NCBI GenBank assembly: GCA_020056205.1
Contig: JAGVIF010000568.1
Span: 1-5,958 of the forward strand
Source: Lentisphaeria bacterium
GTDB taxonomy: Bacteria; Verrucomicrobiota; Lentisphaeria; Victivallales; GWF2-50-93
Length of the DNA: 5,958 bases
Direction: 5' to 3'
Positions 1 to 3,875 of the stretch are shown here, piece after piece (positions within the stretch are counted from its first letter, which is position 1; each line of letters starts with the position of its first letter). Both the position numbers and the translations under genes were made by a program. The notes under the pieces were generated by a model. It did no database searches. It was not told where the DNA came from and saw nothing but the letters and a program-made list of their open reading frames with translations.

Positions 1-32
1 TCAGCAAAGGACGGGGTTTGCTGAACTTATAC
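1..32 (+). repeat. Hairpin element copy E1 (truncated by window edge)
   Basis: TCAGCAAA (1-8) pairs perfectly with TTTGCTGA (17-24) around the loop GGACGGGG. The right arm continues ACTTATAC to 32, matching the outer arm of the copy at 2605-2645, so about eight bases of left arm lie outside the window. Relative to that copy the stem has one compensated change (T-A to C-G) and the loop is one A shorter. The core AAAGGACGGGGTT is at 6-18. This copy lies inside an open reading frame on the minus strand. Confidence 0.8.
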
Positions 33-97
33 CTTGCGAGCCCTCCGATGGCATCTGCAACGGCGCGGTTTATGAGTTCTGCAATTGGCTCAGTCAT
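1..97 (-). CDS. N-terminal part of an unidentified gene, cut by the window edge
   Basis: An ATG at 95-97 opens a minus-strand frame that stays open for 32 codons to the window edge. The peptide begins MTEPIAELINRAVADAIGGL and continues ARYKFSKPRPLL. The first 20 residues look like an amphipathic helix with ordinary codon use for this window. An in-frame TAA lies four codons upstream, so ATG 97 is the only good start; the purine-rich AAAGAAATGG before it is at best a weak ribosome site. The last dozen codons (YKFSKPRPLL) are supplied by the hairpin element at 1-32, which the frame passes through without a stop. I do not recognise the family. It follows the zinc-ribbon gene by 74 bases on the same strand and could be the next gene of that operon. 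It could also be a chance ORF; the continuation left of the window decides. Confidence 0.4.
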   Translation of the reverse strand, partial: MTEPIAELINRAVADAIGGLARYKFSKPRPLL

Positions 98-138
98 CCA
101 TTTCTTTGATTATCAATATGTTATGAATTATTTATGCC

Positions 139-155
139 GAATCCGTCACGGATTC
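139..155 (-). other. Short hairpin between two genes
   Basis: GAATCCG (139-145) and CGGATTC (149-155) form a perfect 7-bp stem with a 3-base loop, 17 bases after the stop of the zinc-ribbon membrane protein gene. On the minus strand it is followed by an AT-rich stretch but no T run, so it is not a standard intrinsic terminator. It could be a weak terminator, an mRNA 3' end protector or a further small palindromic repeat. The rest of 98-171 is AT-rich and probably holds the leader of the next gene; I see no clear promoter there. Confidence 0.45.
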
Positions 156-171
156 AGGTGTAATTCCGCCG

Positions 172-900
172 CTACTTTACAGTTATGGCAAAATTTTTGT
201 CTTCCGTTAGCTCAAGGCTCTTCAACGAGCGAAGGATTTTGTCAACTTTGCCGCCTGTGAGAGCCGGAAGAAACTTCTCTATGATTTTGTTTTCGACAAA
301 TTTTATCGGCATTTTGCCCATTTTGCATTCAATAACGTTGAAAGAAACCGGAATGCTTCCGTCTGACGCCCCCTCTATTTTTACCGGAGAGCCCTTCAGT
401 TCAAACGTGACCGGAATTTTTCCTCCAAGTTTTGTCGCGAGAAATATTCTGACAAAGCCCTGCTGGTCTATCTTGAAGGCGATTTTTTCAATATTGTATG
501 CTCCGCCGCTCTCTCCTTCTATTTTTCCAACGAAAGTGTCGTTGTAGACGAAGGTTGCTTCTTCGGACGTGAAAGTGTATTTCTCGTCTCCTATTTGTTC
601 ATCCACCCGGGCTATAAGATTTTTAATTTTTTCCTTTGCCGCATTCTGCGCGGGAGTATCCGTCAGCGTCGGATATTCGGCGATGTTTCCAGGAATAAAC
701 ATTGCGACGAGGACTCCAACGACTGCAACAAAAAGTATCAGGCCTATCAGTTTTCTCGCTATTCCGAAGAAATTAAATCCTCCGCTCTTGTCAGCAATCC
801 TGGGTCTTATCCGTTCTATGTCGAGTTTCTCCCCGCAGTTTCTGCAGAATATTCCCCCGAGTTGATTTTCAAAACCGCATTTTGGACATTTGATAAGCAT
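172..900 (-). CDS. Membrane-anchored zinc-ribbon protein of unknown function
   Basis: A 242-residue protein. It opens with a zinc ribbon made of two CxxC knuckles (C5/C8 and C19/C22), as in the zinc-ribbon domain placed at the N terminus of many bacterial membrane proteins. A basic linker follows, then one transmembrane helix at about residues 51-69. The remaining ~170 residues have no further helix and alternate short beta-like segments (for example IPVTFELKGSPVKIEG and IPVSFNVIECKMG), ending in a helix and a basic tail. The topology implied is ribbon in the cytoplasm and the beta-rich domain outside the membrane. That domain loosely recalls YpmS/DUF2140-like or lipid-binding beta-sheet proteins, but I cannot assign it. 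Start ATG 898-900 has GGGAG at 908-912 seven bases upstream, inside the end of the fmdB-like gene. The gap to that gene is two bases, so the pair is almost certainly co-translated. Confidence 0.85.
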   Translation of the reverse strand: MLIKCPKCGFENQLGGIFCRNCGEKLDIERIRPRIADKSGGFNFFGIARKLIGLILFVAVVGVLVAMFIPGNIAEYPTLTDTPAQNAAKEKIKNLIARVDEQIGDEKYTFTSEEATFVYNDTFVGKIEGESGGAYNIEKIAFKIDQQGFVRIFLATKLGGKIPVTFELKGSPVKIEGASDGSIPVSFNVIECKMGKMPIKFVENKIIEKFLPALTGGKVDKILRSLKSLELTEDKNFAITVK

Positions 901-902
901 TT

Positions 903-1181
903 TCAGTCTCCCGTTGTTGCAGATGTTTTTTCGGTTTTTTTTGTTTCCGCTGCCTTGTCTGAAGCAGGAACGGTTTCTTCTTTTTTCGCCGAGTTCGGCC
1001 GCCTGTAGTCTGTCTCGTAGAAACCGCTGCCTTTGAAAATTATTCCGGCGCCCGATCCGATAAGCCTTTTCACTTTGCCGGCTTTACAGCAAGTACAATG
1101 CGTTAAACGCGCGTCCGTCATTTTTTGAAAATGGTCGAAAACATTTCCGCACTTTTTGCATTGATATTGATAGGTAGGCAT
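903..1181 (-). CDS. FmdB-family zinc-ribbon protein
   Basis: A 92-residue protein starting MPTYQYQCKKCG, the hallmark of the FmdB/CxxC_CxxC_SSSS putative regulatory protein family. The ribbon cysteines are C8/C11 and C29/C32, with an extra C31 (CTCC). The conserved region that follows reads KVKRLIGSGAGIIFKGSGFY and then TDY, which matches the family. The last ~30 residues are a K/E/T/A/S-rich disordered tail. The family is named from a gene linked to the formamidase operon and is annotated as a regulator, but no general biochemical role is established. The start has a good ribosome site, GGAGAG at 1188-1193, six bases away. It heads a two-gene unit with the downstream zinc-ribbon membrane protein. 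A 71-base nested hairpin lies five bases upstream of the ribosome site. Confidence 0.93.
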   Translation of the reverse strand: MPTYQYQCKKCGNVFDHFQKMTDARLTHCTCCKAGKVKRLIGSGAGIIFKGSGFYETDYRRPNSAKKEETVPASDKAAETKKTEKTSATTGD

Positions 1182-1187
1182 AGAAAA

Positions 1188-1193
1188 CTCTCC
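1188..1193 (-). promoter_or_regulatory. Ribosome binding site of the fmdB-like gene, next to a large hairpin
   Basis: GGAGAG on the minus strand, six bases before the ATG at 1181. It begins four bases after the foot of the 1198-1268 hairpin, so in any transcript starting upstream of 1268 the structure stands directly against the ribosome site. Confidence 0.7.
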
Positions 1194-1197
1194 ATTC

Positions 1198-1268
1198 GTA
1201 AATATTCACCGAACCCCGCCTGCCTGTGCGTGTCCGCACGCAGACAGGTCCTTTCGGTGAATATTTAC
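1198..1268 (-). repeat. Hairpin element copy E2, with a second palindrome in its loop
   Basis: The 16-base arms GTAAATATTCACCGAA (1198-1213) and TTCGGTGAATATTTAC (1253-1268) are perfect inverted repeats. If bases 1219-1248 are removed, the remaining 41 bases equal the reverse complement of the copy at 2648-2688 at every position (71 = 41 + 30). The core is therefore in minus orientation and split between CCCCG and TCCTT. It fills most of the 175-base gap between the KamA-like gene and the fmdB-like gene. The rest of that gap holds the palindrome at 1284-1296 and T-rich DNA on the minus strand. No T run follows the hairpin in either direction, so it is not a typical terminator. Confidence 0.92.
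1219..1248. repeat. 30-base palindrome inserted in the loop of E2
   Basis: The sequence runs CCTGCCTGTGCGTG, TCCG, CACGCAGACAGG. TGCGTG pairs with CACGCA around the TCCG loop. After a GA bulge on the right, CCTG pairs with CAGG, giving a stem of 6 + 4 bp. It interrupts an otherwise exact 41-base element between G1218 and T1249, and the boundary can slide by one base (G). No longer target duplication is visible. It is GC-rich, unlike the AT-rich arms around it, so it looks like a different repeat family that landed in the hairpin loop. Confidence 0.85.
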
Positions 1269-1283
1269 ATATAAGACACGGTT

Positions 1284-1296
1284 TGCGAAATTCGCG
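1284..1296. repeat. Short palindrome TGCGAAATTCGCG (intergenic copy)
   Basis: GCGAAATTCGC at 1285-1295 is the only copy of the recurrent AK(I/F)A-type palindrome that lies clearly between genes, and the only one in the opposite orientation. It sits 15 bases beyond the E2 hairpin. Confidence 0.6.
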
Positions 1297-1356
1297 CTTC
1301 CATTCTTTTGACGAAGCGGAAACTGTATATTATGAAGAAGAAAAAACAAGTTAAGA

Positions 1357-2331
1357 TCAAAAATACTCAACAATTCTGCCGTCAACGTCTTCGAAATGTC
1401 TTTCCCCCCTTCTCATATCGGGAGAGAGGGTTATTTTTCCTCCGCCTCCCGGAAGGTCTATCGCAAAAACAGGCATTGCGAGAGAGGAAAGTTTGCGGCG
1501 CAAAGAGGTTATTATCTCGAGAGCGCGGTCAACTCCTGTCATAAAATGCGCGTTTCCATCAACCGGATCCGCATGAAAAAGATAATGAGGCTTCACTTTC
1601 AGCGCGACAAGTTTTCTGAAAAGTTTTTCGAGAACTTCAGGACTGTCGTTTATCCCCTTCAAAAGAACTGTATGATTCAAAATAAGAACCCCCGCAGCAT
1701 TCAAATTTCTTATTTTCTTTTCCGTTTCTGAGGATATTTCCAAGTAGTGATTAAAGTGGGACATAAACCATATCTTGCGCGATGAAGAAAAAATATCTAA
1801 AACTTTATTTGTCAGACGCGCGGGATTGGCGGTTAAAACTCTGCTTCCTATCCTTATAACATCAATGCTTTCTATATTGTCAAGAGCGGAAATCAACCTG
1901 CGCAGTTCCCTGTCCGCAAGGGTCAAAGGGTCTCCTCCCGACAGGATTGCCTCTTTTATTTCACTGTTTTTCCTTAAATATCCTGCGATTTTCGCAAATT
2001 CTTCGTCCGATATCTTCCATTTTTTGTTTTCTTTTGCCCACAGCCTTTTCCTGAAGCAAAAACGGCAGTGGATAAAGCATTCATTAGAACATAATATCAC
2101 GGCCCTGTCCGCATATCTTCGGACGAGTTTTAGAAGAGGCATGAAACGTTTTTCGTCTTGAGGGTCGGCCGTCATTTTTTTGTTGGAACGCAATTCTTTC
2201 CGCGAAGGCATAACCTGCATAAGAATTGGATCTTTGTCGGCGTCAGAACTTCCCGCAAGAGACAAATAATGAGGGCTTGCCAAAAAAGGGTATCTGCTGC
2301 TATTTTTAAATAGAAAGTTCTTTTGTTTCAA
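1357..2331 (-). CDS. KamA-family radical SAM lysine 2,3-aminomutase
   Basis: Numbering is from the TTG at 2331 (324 residues). The FeS/SAM motif is CFIHCRFC with C85, C89 and C92, followed by FRKR. SGGDPL lies at about 131-136. DLPGGGGK near the end holds the lysine (K299) expected to bind PLP. D255 (HADPVDGNAHF) and D292 lie 37 residues apart, exactly the spacing of the two lysine-binding aspartates (D293, D330) of Clostridium KamA, so a basic amino acid substrate is likely. The C-terminal extension of the clostridial enzyme is missing. EpmB, which acts on EF-P, is the main alternative, but its usual sequence lacks PGGGGK. No efp, epmA or ablB gene is in view. The start is uncertain. TTG 2331 has AAAAGG nine bases upstream. 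TTG 2385 is the first codon after a stop, has no ribosome site and would give 342 residues. Either N terminus is short for the family. Confidence 0.9.
   Translation of the reverse strand: MKQKNFLFKNSSRYPFLASPHYLSLAGSSDADKDPILMQVMPSRKELRSNKKMTADPQDEKRFMPLLKLVRRYADRAVILCSNECFIHCRFCFRKRLWAKENKKWKISDEEFAKIAGYLRKNSEIKEAILSGGDPLTLADRELRRLISALDNIESIDVIRIGSRVLTANPARLTNKVLDIFSSSRKIWFMSHFNHYLEISSETEKKIRNLNAAGVLILNHTVLLKGINDSPEVLEKLFRKLVALKVKPHYLFHADPVDGNAHFMTGVDRALEIITSLRRKLSSLAMPVFAIDLPGGGGKITLSPDMRRGERHFEDVDGRIVEYF
1984..1996 (-). repeat. Short palindrome in the KamA-like gene
   Basis: TGCGATTTTCGCA; read on the minus strand as GCG AAA ATC GCA it encodes Ala-Lys-Ile-Ala in the KamA-like protein. One of eight copies in the window. 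Confidence 0.6.
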
Positions 2332-2566
2332 ATACGCGCGCCTTTTCTTGTTTGTAATCCAAAAACTCGGCGAAGGAAAAAGCAAAACTTAGGTAAAATA
2401 TGCCTGTCAGTATTTTCCCCGCGAATTTCGCAATCTCCTTCATCGGCGTTGGCTGAATTTGCGTTGTTGGGATTTTTTTATGTCCCATATTTTTGAAAAC
2501 GGTATCACCCGCAACGGCCAATTTCCAGTCAGCCGCGAGGTCTTCTCTGTGAATCTCAATCCGCAT
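2306..2566 (-). CDS. Doubtful small ORF upstream of the KamA-like gene
   Basis: From ATG 2564-2566 the frame gives 86 residues starting MRIEIHREDLAADWKLAVAG and including a hydrophobic stretch (ILTGIFYLSFAFSFAEFL) near the C terminus. The frame is open further upstream, to 2695, but there it runs through the two hairpin elements. It overlaps the start of the KamA-like gene by 26 bases in another frame. I recognise no family and see no ribosome site before ATG 2566. One point in favour is that the palindrome at 2421-2431 reads AKFA in this frame, as it does in the real genes. It could be a small gene, the remnant of a larger one, or chance. Confidence 0.22.
   Translation of the reverse strand: MRIEIHREDLAADWKLAVAGDTVFKNMGHKKIPTTQIQPTPMKEIAKFAGKILTGIFYLSFAFSFAEFLDYKQEKARVFETKELSI
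2421..2432 (-). repeat. Short palindrome GCGAATTTCGCA
   Basis: Copy of the recurrent palindrome, in the same orientation as the copies inside the confirmed genes. In the doubtful ORF it encodes Ala-Lys-Phe-Ala. Confidence 0.55.
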
Positions 2567-2594
2567 ACTATAGCGCAAATCAGAAAGAGAGCAA
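2567..2594 (-). promoter_or_regulatory. Possible sigma-70-type promoter upstream of the KamA-like gene
   Basis: On the minus strand TTGCTC (2589-2594) and TATAGT (2567-2572) are separated by 16 bases, a fair match to -35 and -10 boxes. It lies just downstream of the two hairpin elements and would give a leader of about 230 bases before TTG 2331. This is prediction by eye only. Confidence 0.22.
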
Positions 2595-2604
2595 AAGACC
2601 CATG

Positions 2605-2645
2605 GTATAAGTTCAGTAAACCCTGTCCTTTTACTGAACTTATAC
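2605..2645 (-). repeat. Hairpin element copy E3
   Basis: The 16-base perfect arms GTATAAGTTCAGTAAA (2605-2620) and TTTACTGAACTTATAC (2630-2645) enclose the 9-base loop CCCTGTCCT. Length is 41, equal to the next copy. The core AAAGGACAGGGTT reads on the minus strand (2619-2631). Its arms differ from E4 at six positions, each compensated in the other arm. With E4 it fills the space after the GT4 stop codon. Confidence 0.92.
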
Positions 2646-2647
2646 AT

Positions 2648-2688
2648 GTAAATATTCACCGAAAGGACGGGGTTCGGTGAATATTTAC
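2648..2688 (+). repeat. Hairpin element copy E4
   Basis: Arms GTAAATATTCACCGAA (2648-2663) and TTCGGTGAATATTTAC (2673-2688) with loop AGGACGGGG. It is separated from E3 by only AT and is in the opposite core orientation. It is identical, reverse complemented, to E2 without its insert. It starts 23 bases beyond the GT4 stop codon and could protect or terminate the mRNA of the glycosyltransferase pair, although no T run follows. Apart from E3, E4 and the weak items listed here, 2386-2711 shows nothing else. Confidence 0.92.
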
Positions 2689-2711
2689 GCCCCATGCCCC
2701 TTAACCTACAT

Positions 2712-3875
2712 TTATTTCAGCAATTGAAAGTATTCGTTTTCGATTTCCCGAACCATGATTTTCCAGTCGAATTTTTCAAAGACCATTTTTTGGCCGTTTG
2801 TTCCGAGGGATGAGGCGAGTTGAGGATTTCTCAGTATTGAAATTGCGAATTTCGCAACGGAATCAATGTCGCCTGTATCGGCGAGAAATCCGGTTTTTCC
2901 CCCGATGATTACCTCGGGAGAACCGTCAAGGCGGTAGGCTATCGCCGGTTTCCCCGCAGCGAACGCCTGGACGACCGCGCGCGGAAGTCCTTCTCTGAGA
3001 GATAGATGTATTAAAACATCCATCGCTGAAACGTACGATGGCACTTCCTCCGGCGGAACAAGGCCGGCGAAATGAAACTTCAGCCCCATATCTTCGGATT
3101 GTTTTTTCACATCGTCCTTCATAACGCCGTCTCCTACGATCAAAAAATGGACGTTGTTAATTTCCTTTGCGATTTTCGCGGACGCCGGGAGAAAATCCTC
3201 GTAGCCTTTGAGAGGGAAAAGGCGGGCGACCGCCCCGACAAGCGGCGCATCGGACGGAATTTTGAATTTTTCCCTTATTCTATTTCTTTCACGGCCGCAG
3301 TTTCTATACGAATCAAGTTCTATCCCGCTGTAGATGACTTTAAATTTCCCGCGATTTGCGATTTTCGCAGAAACACACTGGTCTATCATTGCCTGCGCGA
3401 CGGCAAAAATCTTGTCGCATTTTTTCGCCGCCCATCTTTCGGCGAGTTTGTATAAGAAGTTTTTCCAAGATTTCTCAAACTTATGAAAGGCGAGTCCGTG
3501 GACTGTGTGGACCGTAACGGGGACAGACGCAGAGGCGGCGGCGGCTCTCGCGATTATTCCCGCTTTGGAACTGTGGGTATGAACAATATCAAAATGATTT
3601 TCGGCAAAATATTTCCTGAGGAAAAAATACGCCCTGATGTCGTTCAACGGAGAAATTTCCCTCACAAGATAAGGGCACAGGGCGATATTCAGTCCGTCAG
3701 GGATTCCTTTTTTTTTGAGCAGTTCGCCCTCGGGTCCGGGAGATGGGCCGGTGATGAGAGTGGCGTTATGCCCGTTGTTCAGATGTCCGGCGATAGTCAG
3801 CAGGGTATTTTCCTGCGCGCCGCCGACTATCATCCGTGTTATCACATGGCATATATTAAGTTTTTTTCTTTTCAC
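2712..3875 (-). CDS. Glycosyltransferase family 4 (GT-B fold)
   Basis: 387 residues from GTG 3875, usual for GT4 enzymes. It would move a sugar from a nucleotide donor to a lipid-linked or surface glycan acceptor at the inner face of the membrane. The N-terminal Rossmann half starts KLNICHVITRM and has the glycine loop VGGAQE at 17-22, then IVHTHSSKAGIIAR. The C-terminal half opens with VGAVARLFPLKGYEDFL, then LIVGDG, and ends with the family motif EGLPRAVVQAFAAGKP, where E295 is followed by Q303 in place of the usual second Glu of E-x7-E. GTG 3875 is preferred over the longer start at 3908 because AGAGGAG (3884-3890) stands eight bases upstream and the product then begins at the fold. The start overlaps the stop of the preceding gene by four bases (GTGA), which implies coupled translation with the GT-C enzyme. 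The exact sugar cannot be told. Confidence 0.95.
   Translation of the reverse strand: MKRKKLNICHVITRMIVGGAQENTLLTIAGHLNNGHNATLITGPSPGPEGELLKKKGIPDGLNIALCPYLVREISPLNDIRAYFFLRKYFAENHFDIVHTHSSKAGIIARAAAASASVPVTVHTVHGLAFHKFEKSWKNFLYKLAERWAAKKCDKIFAVAQAMIDQCVSAKIANRGKFKVIYSGIELDSYRNCGRERNRIREKFKIPSDAPLVGAVARLFPLKGYEDFLPASAKIAKEINNVHFLIVGDGVMKDDVKKQSEDMGLKFHFAGLVPPEEVPSYVSAMDVLIHLSLREGLPRAVVQAFAAGKPAIAYRLDGSPEVIIGGKTGFLADTGDIDSVAKFAISILRNPQLASSLGTNGQKMVFEKFDWKIMVREIENEYFQLLK
2838..2856 (-). repeat. 19-base repeat with palindrome, copy in the GT4 gene
   Basis: TGAAATTGCGAATTTCGCA is identical to 4142-4160 in the neighbouring gene. The palindromic part is 2844-2856. On the minus strand it reads GCG AAA TTC GCA ATT TCA, Ala-Lys-Phe-Ala-Ile-Ser, in both proteins. 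Confidence 0.65.
3168..3180 (-). repeat. Short palindrome in the GT4 gene (copy 2)
   Basis: TGCGATTTTCGCG, encoding Ala-Lys-Ile-Ala on the minus strand (in SAKIAKEIN). Confidence 0.55.
3357..3369 (-). repeat. Short palindrome in the GT4 gene (copy 3)
   Basis: TGCGATTTTCGCA, encoding Ala-Lys-Ile-Ala on the minus strand (in SAKIANRGK). Confidence 0.55.

Noticed and set aside
18..1008. Several plus-strand ORFs (18-260, 185-547, 569-865, 595-1008)
   Set aside because: All are antisense to the two zinc-ribbon genes and the 1-97 frame, with no recognisable motifs or ribosome sites.
1198..1268. E2 as an intrinsic terminator for the KamA-like gene
   Set aside because: No T run follows the stem on either strand, and the arms are AT-rich. 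It matches a repeat family found at other sites.
1307..1334. Plus-strand promoter-like TTGACG with AT-rich TATATTAT downstream
   Set aside because: The spacing is poor and there is no plus-strand gene downstream.
1327..1354. Minus-strand TTAACT / TAATAT as the promoter of the fmdB-like operon
   Set aside because: The 16-base spacing is acceptable, but the region is T-rich, so weak matches are expected; not supported enough to list.
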